Notes under the pieces: model-generated
Told to the model about the DNA's origin: nothing
Databases searched by the model: none
What the model saw: only the letters and a program-made list of their open reading frames with translations
Position numbers and translations under genes: made by a program
In this document: positions 47,121-55,791 of the stretch, one piece after another
Layout of the letters: every line of letters starts with the position of its first letter
How positions within the stretch are numbered: the stretch's first letter is position 1
Assembly (NCBI RefSeq): GCF_047121295.1
Contig: NZ_CP139447.1
Location: forward strand, 124,001-188,000
Direction: 5' to 3'
DNA from: Longispora sp047121295
GTDB taxonomy: Bacteria > Actinomycetota > Actinomycetes > Mycobacteriales > Micromonosporaceae
DNA length: 64,000 nucleotides

Positions 47121-48022
47121 TCCGCGAGGCGCGGGACTCGGACCTCGCCGAGATCGCCGCGCTGCGCAGCGAGGTGATGCCGTACATGGTGTCCAGCGTC
47201 GAGGGCACCCGGGCGGCCGTCAACGCCACGCCCGCGTGGGCGAAGCTGCGCTGGCTGGTCGCCGAGGTCGACGGCCAGCTGGTGGGCTGGGCGCGGGCCG
47301 GCCTGAGCCTGTTCACGCCCGAGCCCGGCGCGGCCGATGTCGGGGCGGCGGTGCTGCCGGCGTACCGGGGGCGCGGGATCGGCTCGGCACTGCTCGCCGA
47401 GGGCGTCGCGCACGTGACCGCGATCGGTGCCGTGACGGCGCGCGGCCGGGCGCTCGACGAGCCCGGGATCCTCGGCTGGGCGACGAAGCACGGTTTCGCG
47501 GCCGGCTCGGGCCACACGGCCCGGGTGTCCGTGGTCGACCCGCGCGCGATCCCCGGGGCCCCGCCCTGCCCGGAGCACATCCGGCTGGTGTCGTTCGAGG
47601 ACGTCGACCCGCGCGCGGTGTACGAGCTGGAGGGGGCGACCGGCCCGGACATCCCGGCGGACGTCCCGCTCGCCCCGATCCCGTACGAGGACTGGCTGGT
47701 CATGACGTGGGGCAACCCCGACCTGTACCGGGCCGGGAGCGTCGTGGCGCTCGACGGGGACCGGCCGGTGGCGTACACCATGACGGTCGCGGATCTGGAC
47801 ACCGGCCGGTCGTGGACGAACATGACCGGCACGCTGCGCTCGCACCGTGGCCTGGGCCTGGCGAAGATCGTGAAGGTGGAGGCGCTGAACCGCGCGGCGC
47901 GGGCCGGCATCACCCGCGCCTACACCGGCAACGACAGCACCAACGGCCCGATGCTCGCCGTGAACGACTGGCTGGGCTACCAGTGGGCGGCAACCCAGGT
48001 CGTGGTCGCTAGGAAGCTCTGA
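47117..48022 (+). CDS. Double-GNAT acetyltransferase 3
   Basis: Product of 301 residues from GTG at 47117, a GTGA overlap with the second gene. The loops are YRGRGIGSALLAEGVAHV (about 84) and HRGLGLAKIVKVEALNRA (about 245, one R replaced), and the end is NDWLGYQWAATQVVVARKL. It overlaps the convergent CoA ligase by 14 bases. Confidence 0.88.
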   Translation: MIREARDSDLAEIAALRSEVMPYMVSSVEGTRAAVNATPAWAKLRWLVAEVDGQLVGWARAGLSLFTPEPGAADVGAAVLPAYRGRGIGSALLAEGVAHVTAIGAVTARGRALDEPGILGWATKHGFAAGSGHTARVSVVDPRAIPGAPPCPEHIRLVSFEDVDPRAVYELEGATGPDIPADVPLAPIPYEDWLVMTWGNPDLYRAGSVVALDGDRPVAYTMTVADLDTGRSWTNMTGTLRSHRGLGLAKIVKVEALNRAARAGITRAYTGNDSTNGPMLAVNDWLGYQWAATQVVVARKL

Positions 48023-49553
48023 GCCGGTAGCGCTGCACCTTCCCCGTGGAGGTGCGCGGCAGGGCGGCGAGGAACTCGACGACCCGGGGCATCTTGTACG
48101 GCGCGATCTCCCGCCGGCAGTGTTCCCGCAGCTCGTCGGCCTTCGCCTCGTCGCCCACCACGCCCGGGGCCAGCACCACGTAGGCGGCGACGACCATCGT
48201 GCGCTCCTCGTCGGGCAGGCCGACCACGGCGCATTCGAGCACGTCGGGGTGGCTGAGCAGCGCCCATTCCACCTCGGGCGGGGCGATGTTGATCCCCGCC
48301 GAGATGATCATGTCGTCGCTGCGCGCCTGGTACCAGAAATAGCCGTCCTCGTCGCGCAGGTAGGTGTCGCCGGTGAGGTTCCAGCCGTTCTGCACGTAGA
48401 CCGTCTGCCGGTCATCCGCCAGGTAGCGGCACCCGGTCGGGCCCTTCACCGCGAGCCGGCCGACCACGTCCGGGCCGACCTCGTTGCCGTCGTCGTCGAG
48501 CACGGTCGCGAGGAAGCCGGGCACGGGCCTGCCCGTTGAGCCGGGCCGGATGTCGTCGCCGGCCGCCGAGATGAAGATGTGCAGCAGCTCCGTGGCGCCG
48601 ATGCCGTCGATCAGCTTGATGCCGGTGGCCTCGTGCCAGGCCTCCCAGGTGGCCTTGGGCAGCGGCTCGCCGGCGGAGACACACTTCTTCAGGTACGGCA
48701 GCTCCGGCAGCTGGCCGAGCATCACCCGGTACGCCGTCGGCGCCGTGCACAGGATCGTCACCTTGTGCTCGACCACGGCCGGCAGCAGCACGTCGGGCGT
48801 GCCCTTCTCCAGCAGCACGGTCGAGGCGCCGGCCCGCATCGGGAACACCACGAGCGCCCCGAGCCCGAACGTGAACCCGAGCGGCGGCGAGCCGGCGAAC
48901 ACGTCGTCGGCGTCCGGCCGGAGCACCTGGGCGGAGAACGTGTCCGCGATCGCGAGCACGTCGCGGTGGAAGTGCATGGTGGCCTTGGGCCGGCCGGTCG
49001 TACCCGACGTGAACGCCAGCAGCGCAACGTCGTCGGCGGCCGTGGCCACGTTCGCGAACTGTTCGGGCTTCTTCGTCGCGGCGGCGATCAGGTCGCCGAA
49101 CAGCACCTGGTTGTCCAGCGCACACGGGAACCGGTCGTCCACGAGGGACAGGTTCACCTCCGCGATCTCGCTGATCACCTCCAGCTCGTGGTCGCGGAGC
49201 AGCGCCATCGTGGTGACCGCGATCCCGCCGGCCTTGAGCACAGCGAACCAGCAGGCCACCAGCCAGGCGTTGTTCGGCGCGCGGAGCAGCACCCGGTTGC
49301 CGGGCACCAGGCCGAAGTCGTCGACCAGCACGTTGGCGATCTGGTTGGCGCGGGCGAGCAGGTCCGCGTACGTCCAGGTCTCCGCCGGGGTGATCAGGCA
49401 CGGCCGGCTGAGGTCCGGCGCCCAGTCGAGGAGCTCGACGGCGCAGTTCAGCCGGTCGGGGTAGTCGAGGAGCAGAAGTTCGGGCCACTGGTCCACCGGC
49501 GGGAGGTGGTCGCGGGCGAACGTGTCGACGTGGGCGGTCGGCGACAGATCCAT
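48009..49553 (-). CDS. Benzoate/aminobenzoate-type CoA ligase
   Basis: Product of 514 residues. LAFTSGTTGRPKATMHFHRD is the AMP-binding P-loop (about 187-205), GSPPLGFTFGLGALVVFP, LIDGIGATELLHIF, NGWNLTGDTYLRDEDGYFWYQARSDDMIISAGINIAP and the C-terminal RTSTGKVQRYRLR (catalytic Lys). The set fits benzoate- and 2-aminobenzoate-CoA ligases, which activate aromatic acids with ATP and CoA. It is divergent from a PaaX-type regulator, the usual control of aromatic CoA pathways. ATG at 49553. Confidence 0.88.
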   Translation of the reverse strand: MDLSPTAHVDTFARDHLPPVDQWPELLLLDYPDRLNCAVELLDWAPDLSRPCLITPAETWTYADLLARANQIANVLVDDFGLVPGNRVLLRAPNNAWLVACWFAVLKAGGIAVTTMALLRDHELEVISEIAEVNLSLVDDRFPCALDNQVLFGDLIAAATKKPEQFANVATAADDVALLAFTSGTTGRPKATMHFHRDVLAIADTFSAQVLRPDADDVFAGSPPLGFTFGLGALVVFPMRAGASTVLLEKGTPDVLLPAVVEHKVTILCTAPTAYRVMLGQLPELPYLKKCVSAGEPLPKATWEAWHEATGIKLIDGIGATELLHIFISAAGDDIRPGSTGRPVPGFLATVLDDDGNEVGPDVVGRLAVKGPTGCRYLADDRQTVYVQNGWNLTGDTYLRDEDGYFWYQARSDDMIISAGINIAPPEVEWALLSHPDVLECAVVGLPDEERTMVVAAYVVLAPGVVGDEAKADELREHCRREIAPYKMPRVVEFLAALPRTSTGKVQRYRLRAS

Positions 49554-49593
49554 ATCTCGAAGTATTCCGTTCTTGTGACGGGAGTCAAGGCCA

Positions 49594-49609
49594 CACGACA
49601 TATATCGTG
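49594..49609. promoter_or_regulatory. Candidate PaaX-type operator
   Basis: CACGACATATATCGTG is a near-perfect 16-bp palindrome between the ligase and paaX-like starts. It lies 6 nt before the regulator start and so could block both promoters. Confidence 0.6.
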
Positions 49610-49614
49610 AGTCC

Positions 49615-50373
49615 GTGAGTCCCCGCGCTTTGATCGTGACCGTCTATGGCCTCTACGCCCGGGAAACCGGCGGTTGGCTCTCGATTGCCGCCCTGATCCG
49701 GATCCTCGCCGAGCTGGGGGTGGACGAGCCCGCCGTCCGGTCGGCCATCTCCCGACTCAAGCGGCGCGGCCTGCTGGAGCCCCGCAAGGTCGCCGGCGCC
49801 GCCGGGTACGCGCTGACGTCCGAGGCCGGCCAGCTCCTCCGCGAGGGCGACGAGCGGATCTTCCACCCGCGCCCCGCGAGGCTGGACGACGGTTGGGTGC
49901 TGGTGATCTTCTCCGTGCCCGAGACCGAGCGGCAGCGCCGGCACACCCTGCGCTCGCAGCTCACCCGGCTCGGCTTCGGCACGGCGGCGCCGGGGGTGTG
50001 GGTGGCGCCGGCGCACCGGTACGCGATCGTCCGCGAGATGCTGGACCGGATGGATCTGTCACAGTATGTAACCCTTTTCGTCGGTACCACGCCGATGGAA
50101 CCGGACATCGAGACCTGGTGGGACCTCCCAGAGCTCCGGGCCCGCTACGAGGACTTCCTCGCCGTCTACGGCGTCGTCGGCGGCGAGAACCCGCTCGCCG
50201 ACTGGGTCCGCGCGCTGACCGCATGGCGGAGATTGCCCTACCTTGACCCGGGACTGCCGGTCGAGCTGCTGCCCGCCGACTGGCCCGGCACGGCGGCCGC
50301 CGAGCTGCTGCACGACCTGGAGGGCAAGCTTGCCCGGCCCGCGCATGAGCAGGCCGCGCGGCTGGTGAGCTAG
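49615..50373 (+). CDS. PaaX-like transcriptional regulator
   Basis: Product of 252 residues. LIVTVYGLYARETGGWLSIAALIRILAELGVDEPAVRSAISRLKRRGLLEP (about 5-55) is the PaaX winged helix; GWVLVIFSVPETERQRRHTLRSQLTRLGFGTAAPGVWVAP follows. PaaX proteins repress aromatic-acid genes and are released by the aryl-CoA. The divergent ligase makes such a CoA. It ends 9 bp before moaA, so read-through is possible. Confidence 0.9.
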   Translation: MSPRALIVTVYGLYARETGGWLSIAALIRILAELGVDEPAVRSAISRLKRRGLLEPRKVAGAAGYALTSEAGQLLREGDERIFHPRPARLDDGWVLVIFSVPETERQRRHTLRSQLTRLGFGTAAPGVWVAPAHRYAIVREMLDRMDLSQYVTLFVGTTPMEPDIETWWDLPELRARYEDFLAVYGVVGGENPLADWVRALTAWRRLPYLDPGLPVELLPADWPGTAAAELLHDLEGKLARPAHEQAARLVS

Positions 50374-50382
50374 CTTTAGGGC

Positions 50383-51357
50383 ATGCTCCAGGACCAGTAC
50401 GGTCGGGTCGCCACGGACCTGCGCGTCTCCCTCACGGACCGCTGTAGCCTGCGGTGCACGTACTGCATGCCCCCCGAGGGCCTGCCCTGGCTGCCCTCCG
50501 CCGACATCCTGACCGACGCGGAGATCATCCGGCTGGTCGGCATCGCCACGTCCCTGCTCGGTGTGACCGAGGTCCGCTACACCGGCGGCGAGCCGCTGCT
50601 CCGCCCCGGCCTGGTGGACATCGTCCGGAACACCCCGGCGCACACCTCGCTGACCACGAACGCGCTCGGCCTGACCCGGCTGGCCGTCCCGCTCGCCGAG
50701 GCCGGGCTGAACAGGGTGAACGTCTCACTCGACACCCTCGACCGCGAGACGTTCCAGAAGCTGGCGTTCCGCGACCGGCTCGCCGACACCCTCGACGGGA
50801 TCGCCGCGGCCGCCGCCGCGGGCCTGACCCCCGTGAAGATCAATACGGTGCTGCTCCGCGAGCACAACGCGCACGAGGCCCCTTCGCTTCTCGCCTTTGC
50901 CCTTGAGCACGGCTACGAGCTGCGCTTCATCGAGCAGATGCCGCTGGACGCCCAGCACGGCTGGCACCGGGAGAACATGGTCACCGGCGACGAGATCCTC
51001 GCCTCGCTCGCCACCCGGTTCACCCTCACCCCCGACCTGGGCACGGTCCGGGGCTCCAACCCGGCCGAGACCTGGCTGGTCGACGGCGGCCCGGCGAAGG
51101 TCGGCGTCATCGCCAGCGTCACCCGGCCCTTCTGCGGCGACTGCGACCGCACCCGGCTCACGGCCGACGGCCAGGTCCGCAACTGCCTGTTCGCCCGGGG
51201 CGAGACCGACCTGCGGGGCCCGCTGCGCGCCGGCGCGAACGACGAGGACATCGCCGAGCTCTGGCGGAAGGCCATGTGGGGCAAACTGCCGGGACACGGG
51301 ATCGACGACCCGACGTTCCTGCAGCCGGACCGGCCGATGTCGGCGATCGGGGGCTGA
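50383..51357 (+). CDS. moaA: GTP 3',8-cyclase
   Basis: Product of 324 residues. LRVSLTDRCSLRCTYCMPPEG holds the radical-SAM CxxxCxxC, and RPFCGDCDRTRLTADGQVRNCLFARGE holds the second iron-sulfur site. The protein ends in GG, as MoaA needs. It starts molybdenum-cofactor synthesis from GTP. Paired with moaD two nucleotides downstream, and away from moaC-moaB-moeA-moaE. Confidence 0.95.
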   Translation: MLQDQYGRVATDLRVSLTDRCSLRCTYCMPPEGLPWLPSADILTDAEIIRLVGIATSLLGVTEVRYTGGEPLLRPGLVDIVRNTPAHTSLTTNALGLTRLAVPLAEAGLNRVNVSLDTLDRETFQKLAFRDRLADTLDGIAAAAAAGLTPVKINTVLLREHNAHEAPSLLAFALEHGYELRFIEQMPLDAQHGWHRENMVTGDEILASLATRFTLTPDLGTVRGSNPAETWLVDGGPAKVGVIASVTRPFCGDCDRTRLTADGQVRNCLFARGETDLRGPLRAGANDEDIAELWRKAMWGKLPGHGIDDPTFLQPDRPMSAIGG

Positions 51358-51359
51358 GG

Positions 51360-51722
51360 GTGTCCGCACACTCCGAGGCGCCGCCGCTGCCGGGGACCCC
51401 GGTCGGCCCGGTGCAGGGTGCCCAGGCCGACTCGCTGCCGGGGACGGTTGGCCGCGTGCCCAGCTCCGGGCCGGTTGCGACCACAGTCACCGTGCGGTAT
51501 TTCGCCGGCGCCCGCGCGGCGTCCGGGCTGTCGAGCGAGGTGCTCGACGCCGGCACGCTGGGCGAGTTGCTGGAGCTGCTGGGCCGCCGGCACGGCGAGC
51601 CGCTGGCGCGGGTGCTGACCTCCGCGTCCTACCTGGTCAACGAGGTGTCCTGCCGCGACCGGGCGGCCGCGCTCCCGGCCGGCGCGACGGTCGACGTCCT
51701 GCCCCCGTTCGCGGGCGGCTGA
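51360..51722 (+). CDS. moaD: Molybdopterin synthase sulfur-carrier subunit
   Basis: Product of 120 residues from GTG at 51360. Residues about 1-38 are Pro/Gly/Ser-rich; the ubiquitin-like fold starts at TTVTVRYFAGARAASG and ends LPPFAGG, whose terminal Gly carries sulfur. GTG at 51474 would give the normal 82 residues, so the extension may not be made. Partner of MoaE at 16.3 kb. Confidence 0.88.
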   Translation: MSAHSEAPPLPGTPVGPVQGAQADSLPGTVGRVPSSGPVATTVTVRYFAGARAASGLSSEVLDAGTLGELLELLGRRHGEPLARVLTSASYLVNEVSCRDRAAALPAGATVDVLPPFAGG

Positions 51723-51747
51723 CCGGCCGGCGGCCCAAAAACCACAA

Positions 51748-51798
51748 ACATCAGCCGGTTACGCCACGTCACTGCGCCCCGCCCCGTCGGCACTTCCG
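51748..51798 (-). repeat. Interspersed repeat, copy B
   Basis: On the minus strand it reads GAAGTGCCGACGGGGCGGGG, then a GACGTGGCGTAACC core, matching copies A and C over about 45 nt. It begins 26 nt after the moaD stop and faces copy C across the ABM gene. Confidence 0.65.
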
Positions 51799-51839
51799 CA
51801 GGGCCTTCCACGCCGCTGGCCGAGACAGAGGAGATCCGG

Positions 51840-52151
51840 ATGTTCGCGCTGGTGGTCCGGTTCGACTGTCGCGACGAGGCGGCCGCAGCGGAGTTCGACG
51901 AGCTGACCGCCCGCGCCGTCGCCCAGATCACGGCGAACGAGCCCGGCACCCTGCTCTACGCGACCCACCACGTCGAGGGCGAGCCCCTGGCCCGCGTCTT
52001 CTACGAGGTGTACCGCGACCGGGTCGCCTTCCAGGCCCACGAGGACGCGCCGCACGTCCGGGAGTTCCACGCGCGGAAGAATCCGCTGCTGGTCGGTGAA
52101 CCCCGGGTGGAGTTTCTGACCCCGGCCGCGACCAAGGGCGACTTCTCGTAG
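51840..52151 (+). CDS. Antibiotic biosynthesis monooxygenase (ABM) family protein
   Basis: Product of 103 residues. MFALVVRFDCRDEAAAAEFDELTARAVAQITANEPGTLLYATHHVEGEPLARVFYEVYRDRVAFQAHEDAPHVREF is the ferredoxin-like ABM fold, whose members oxidise polyketides or degrade haem. No pathway neighbours are present. It lies between two inverted copies of the repeat family. Confidence 0.85.
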   Translation: MFALVVRFDCRDEAAAAEFDELTARAVAQITANEPGTLLYATHHVEGEPLARVFYEVYRDRVAFQAHEDAPHVREFHARKNPLLVGEPRVEFLTPAATKGDFS

Positions 52152-52220
52152 AGGTGCCGACGGGGCGGGGACCAGGGACGCGGCGTACCAGATGATGCTG
52201 TTGATCTTTGCTTTTGACCT
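52150..52220 (+). repeat. Interspersed repeat, copy C
   Basis: AGAGGTGCCGACGGGGCGGGG, then GACGCGGCGTACC and a TTTTGACCT tail, about 80% identical by eye to copy A. It starts at the ABM stop codon and ends 16 nt before the UTRA gene, so it is in the leader of that gene. Confidence 0.7.
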
Positions 52221-52235
52221 GAAGGAGGAGCCGCC

Positions 52236-52784
52236 GTGGTCGAATCGCCTCGATGGTCGAACCCGTCGCTGCCCTATCTCCTGCCCCGGTCGGGTGGTCG
52301 GCCCGACGCTTGGGCCGAGGAGTTGGCGACCGCCGGGCTGGTCGGATCCCAGCGCCTCGCCGAGGTCGCGGAGATCGAGGCCCCGACCGATGTGGCGGCC
52401 GCGCTGGACCTTGACCCGGGCGGTCGCGTGGTCGTGCGCCGCAGGGTCATGTACGTGGGCGAACGGCCGGTCGAGCTCACCGACTCCTACTACCCGGCCG
52501 GTCTGGCCCGGGGCACGAGGCTGGCCGAGGCGCGCAAGATTCCCGGCGGCGCGGTGACGCTGCTCGGCGAGCTGGGCTACCGGCCGGTCGAGGCCCGCGA
52601 GGACATCACGGCCCGGATGCCCACGGCAGACGAACGCACAATGTTGAGCCTGGACGCGGACGAGCCGGTGCTCGTGCTCTGCCGCCGGGTGCTGACGGGC
52701 GGCGGTGTGCCGGTCGAGTTGAGCGTCATGGTGATGCCCGCTCACGGCCGTCACCTGAGCTACGAGACCACGATCGGGCCGTGA
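52236..52784 (+). CDS. UTRA-domain protein without a DNA-binding domain
   Basis: Product of 182 residues. LGSQ-like LATAGLVGSQRLAEVAEIEAP, GRVVVRRRVMYVGERPVELTDSYYP, KIPGGAVTLLGELGYRPVEAREDITARMPTADE and PVLVLCRRVLTGGGVPVELSVMVMP are the UTRA ligand domain of GntR/HutC regulators. The usual N-terminal winged helix is missing. AAGGAGGAG precedes GTG at 52236, so the start seems real. It may sense a small molecule without binding DNA, or pair with another regulator. Confidence 0.8.
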   Translation: MVESPRWSNPSLPYLLPRSGGRPDAWAEELATAGLVGSQRLAEVAEIEAPTDVAAALDLDPGGRVVVRRRVMYVGERPVELTDSYYPAGLARGTRLAEARKIPGGAVTLLGELGYRPVEAREDITARMPTADERTMLSLDADEPVLVLCRRVLTGGGVPVELSVMVMPAHGRHLSYETTIGP

Positions 52785-52794
52785 GGATCGCTGA

Positions 52795-53226
52795 TCACGA
52801 AGTTCCTTGTTCCGGCGAGGGGGCCAGGTGGGCGTCGAGATATGCGGCCACAGGCTCGAAGAACGGATAAGGGACGTGGGCGGCCAAGGTCGACCGGTCG
52901 CACCAGGCCAGTTCCGCGAGCTCCTCGGTGTCACACACCGTGGCGGTGCCCTCCTCGACCTGGCAGGCCACGTAGGTCATGTGCCTTCCGGTCGCCGGGT
53001 GTACCCGGCTGCCGAGCACGTCGATCGGTGTGACTCTGAGCCCGGTCTCCTCAACCGTTTCGCGAACTGCGGCCTGCGTCGCGGTCTCCTGATCCTCGAT
53101 GGCCCCGGCGGGGAACTGCCAGGACAGCTGGGCCTCCGCGACCCGCCGGCGAACCATGAGTACCCGCCCGGCGGCCACGATGACCGCAGCCGCGATCGCG
53201 GATGGTGACGTGGGCTGACCGGCCAT
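52795..53226 (-). CDS. Nudix hydrolase
   Basis: Product of 143 residues. GAIEDQETATQAAVRETVEETGL is the Nudix box (Gx5Ex7REUxEExGU) at about 50-72. Nudix enzymes hydrolyse nucleoside diphosphates linked to other groups; the substrate is not evident. ATG at 53226 follows GGGAGGA. Confidence 0.92.
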   Translation of the reverse strand: MAGQPTSPSAIAAAVIVAAGRVLMVRRRVAEAQLSWQFPAGAIEDQETATQAAVRETVEETGLRVTPIDVLGSRVHPATGRHMTYVACQVEEGTATVCDTEELAELAWCDRSTLAAHVPYPFFEPVAAYLDAHLAPSPEQGTS

Positions 53227-53315
53227 GGATTCCTCCCAGGCGTTGCTGACCAACCGGGCCTGACGCGTTCGCGGAGCTGGTAGCTGAGAGCGCGCGGCTG
53301 CAATAACCAAGCCTG

Positions 53316-53356
53316 ACGCGGCTTCGGGCCAGGTGCGGCCCGGCCCGAAGCCGCGT
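53316..53356 (-). terminator. Terminator after the second GH85 gene
   Basis: ACGCGGCTTCGGGCC and GGCCCGAAGCCGCGT form a perfect 15-bp stem with an 11-nt loop, 6 nt beyond the GH85 stop on the minus strand. Confidence 0.85.
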
Positions 53357-53362
53357 GCGGGG

Positions 53363-55780
53363 CTACGTGCCCCAGGCCTCGAACTCGTAGATCCGGGCCG
53401 CCGGATCGGTGTTCTGGGTCGGCGTGGTCACGTTCAGCCGGACATAGCGGGCGCTGACCGTCACCGGATGCGTCGAGACGCTGGCCGTGTTCGCCGTGAC
53501 GGTCACGGCCGTCGACCACGGGTCACTGGTCGAGGCCCGGGTCTGGATCGTGAACGCCTTCGTGTTCCAGGTTGTCGACTCCCCGCCGGCCCCGGCGTGC
53601 CTCACCACGAACTGGGTCAGCGACCGGGACGTGCCGAGGTCCACCTCCAGCCACTTGGTGCCCGAGGCCAGCGAGCAGAATTTGTCGGAGTTCCCGCCGG
53701 TGACGCTGCCGTTCACCGCCTTCGCCGGGCTCTCGGCGCTGTTGCACGACGCGCTGCCGGTCGCCGGCCTGTTCAGCGCCAGGTTCGACGCGGTGGGGGT
53801 GCCGGTCCAGGACACCGTGGTGGTCGCGGGTGCCGACCGGCCGAGGGTCGGGGAGACGGCCTCGACCTCGATGGTGGTGGTCGTTTCGGTGCCGACCCGG
53901 TCGAGGCGGGGGACGAAGTACACGTCGTTGCCGGTGCCGCCCAGGTAGGTGCGGGTGCTGTCCGGGTTGCGGCGGTAGACGTTGTACCGGGCCGCCGTGC
54001 CCGACCAGGACAGCCGGAGGGTCTTGCTGGTGGTGGACACGTCGGTCGTGCCGGTCACGGTCACGGCCGTCGGGGCCGAGGGGGTGGTCGTGGCGTCGTA
54101 GACCGAGAGCTGGCCGACCCGGATCGAGTAGTTGGCCACGGAGCCGGATGCCGAGAGGCCGAGCTGGGCGATGGCCTTCCCGGCGTAGCCCGACAGGTCG
54201 AGGACGCGTGTTTCCCAGCCCGTGCCCGATGTCGAGCCGAGCGGCAGGGTCACGAACGTCGTCGGCGCGTCGGTGAACGCCACGGCGGCGGACAGGTTCG
54301 TCGCCCCGGCGGCCGGGGTCTTCACGGTCAGGGCCAGCTTCGTCGCGGCCGACACCGGCAGCTGCGACTCGTAGAGCCTGATGGTGTTGGTGGCGTTCAG
54401 CGTGCCGGAGATCAACAGCGAGGTTCCGCCGTTGTACGCGTCCGCGAAGTCCAGGCTGGGCGTCAGCTTGCTCCCGGTCGAGGACACCAGCCACCGGTAG
54501 GTCGGCAGCACGTCCTGGAGCGCCAGGTTGTTCCAGCCGCCGGTCGAGACCGGGACCCCGTCGACGGCGTAGGACGTGCCCTGCCCGGTGTTGAAGCTCG
54601 TGGTGAACGGGAGCTTCGTGACGGGCGTGGACTCGGCCACATAGTTGGCGAGCCCCTTCCATGCCGAGCTGGTCGTGGTGTTGGACGGGTCGTTGTTGGC
54701 GCCGACCCAGTACCGGGCGTCGCGGGTCATGAAGTCCGCCCGGCCCGTGGAGGACTTCCATGTCCACTCGGGACGGTAGATGCCCAGCGAGGTGGTGTGC
54801 GCGGCCCCGGCCGGGAAGAGGTTGCCCCAGCTCACCGAGCTGTTGTAGCCGTTGGCCTCGGTGTCGATGCCGGCGTAGAGGTCATAGGGGCTACGGCCGA
54901 TTCCGGTCGCGTAGGAGGCCGAGGACGGCAGCGACGAGCCCCAGTTGAAGTTCAGGAACATCGAGTCGGAGACCCGGGTCGAGCCCTCCTGGAGGAAGGA
55001 GTCGTTGGACGAGTTGAGCGCGTCCTGCCAGGAGACGGAGCCGGACTCGACCATCGAGTCGTACCACATGAACTGGGTCGGGAACGGCCGCGCGTACGTC
55101 ATGAACGACCGGATCGACGTGGCCAGGGTGGCGTCCCCGCCCCCGGTCTCCTGGTTGATGAACCAGCCGTCGAAGCCGTAGTACTGCGCCACCTGGTTCA
55201 TCTTGTCCGCGACCGGGTAGCTGGAGCCCGACTTCACCACGAAGTCGCGCACCCACTGGAGCTGGCCGCCGTACGCGGTCGGCGGGAAGAACACCGTGCC
55301 GTACACCTTCACGCCGTTGCGGTGCGCGGCGTCGATCACCGTCGGGTTCGGGGCGAGGATCAGGCCCTCGCTGGCCGAGCCGCCCCAGAAGACCAGGGTG
55401 TCGATGTACTGCCAGTAGCCGAAGGCGTAGTAGTTCTCGTCCAGCGCGCCGGCCGACGGGTTGCCCGAGGTGGGCGCGAACGCCGCGAGGGAGGCGATCC
55501 GGCCCTCCCCGGCCCGGGCGTTGGCGTTGGCCTTCAGGGCCGGGTTCTGCACCCTGGGCTGGAGCGGAACCCTGGAGCGGTTGAACGCGGCGTCCGGATC
55601 GGTGGCCGGGTCCCAGTTCAGGATGGTGCTGGGGTGCCAGTAGGAGGCGAACGGCTGGTTGCCCGCCGCCAGAGAAGCCACGTGCGGCGCCGCGTGCGGT
55701 GCCGCTTCTGCCGGGGGCGACCCGACCAGCGCGGCTCCGGCGAGGACCACGAGGGCCACCGCCAGTGTCGACAGTTTCAT
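53363..55780 (-). CDS. Endo-beta-N-acetylglucosaminidase, GH85, with F5/8 type C domain
   Basis: Product of 805 residues. MKLSTLAVALVVLAGAALVG is a Sec signal. The barrel shows PFASYWHPSTILNWDP, IDTLVFWGGSASEGLILAPNPT and catalytic FDGWFINQETGG (about 202). A beta-sandwich part, an Fn3-like segment (LRLSWSGTAARYNVYRR) and a C-terminal discoidin F5/8 type C module (NLALNRPATGSASCNSAESPAKAVNG, about 670-805) follow; the last probably binds glycans. It frees N-glycans outside the cell. Last gene of the transporter operon, 11 bp after the permease. AGGAG precedes ATG. Confidence 0.92.
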   Translation of the reverse strand: MKLSTLAVALVVLAGAALVGSPPAEAAPHAAPHVASLAAGNQPFASYWHPSTILNWDPATDPDAAFNRSRVPLQPRVQNPALKANANARAGEGRIASLAAFAPTSGNPSAGALDENYYAFGYWQYIDTLVFWGGSASEGLILAPNPTVIDAAHRNGVKVYGTVFFPPTAYGGQLQWVRDFVVKSGSSYPVADKMNQVAQYYGFDGWFINQETGGGDATLATSIRSFMTYARPFPTQFMWYDSMVESGSVSWQDALNSSNDSFLQEGSTRVSDSMFLNFNWGSSLPSSASYATGIGRSPYDLYAGIDTEANGYNSSVSWGNLFPAGAAHTTSLGIYRPEWTWKSSTGRADFMTRDARYWVGANNDPSNTTTSSAWKGLANYVAESTPVTKLPFTTSFNTGQGTSYAVDGVPVSTGGWNNLALQDVLPTYRWLVSSTGSKLTPSLDFADAYNGGTSLLISGTLNATNTIRLYESQLPVSAATKLALTVKTPAAGATNLSAAVAFTDAPTTFVTLPLGSTSGTGWETRVLDLSGYAGKAIAQLGLSASGSVANYSIRVGQLSVYDATTTPSAPTAVTVTGTTDVSTTSKTLRLSWSGTAARYNVYRRNPDSTRTYLGGTGNDVYFVPRLDRVGTETTTTIEVEAVSPTLGRSAPATTTVSWTGTPTASNLALNRPATGSASCNSAESPAKAVNGSVTGGNSDKFCSLASGTKWLEVDLGTSRSLTQFVVRHAGAGGESTTWNTKAFTIQTRASTSDPWSTAVTVTANTASVSTHPVTVSARYVRLNVTTPTQNTDPAARIYEFEAWGT

Positions 55781-55791
55781 GCTGCGAACTC

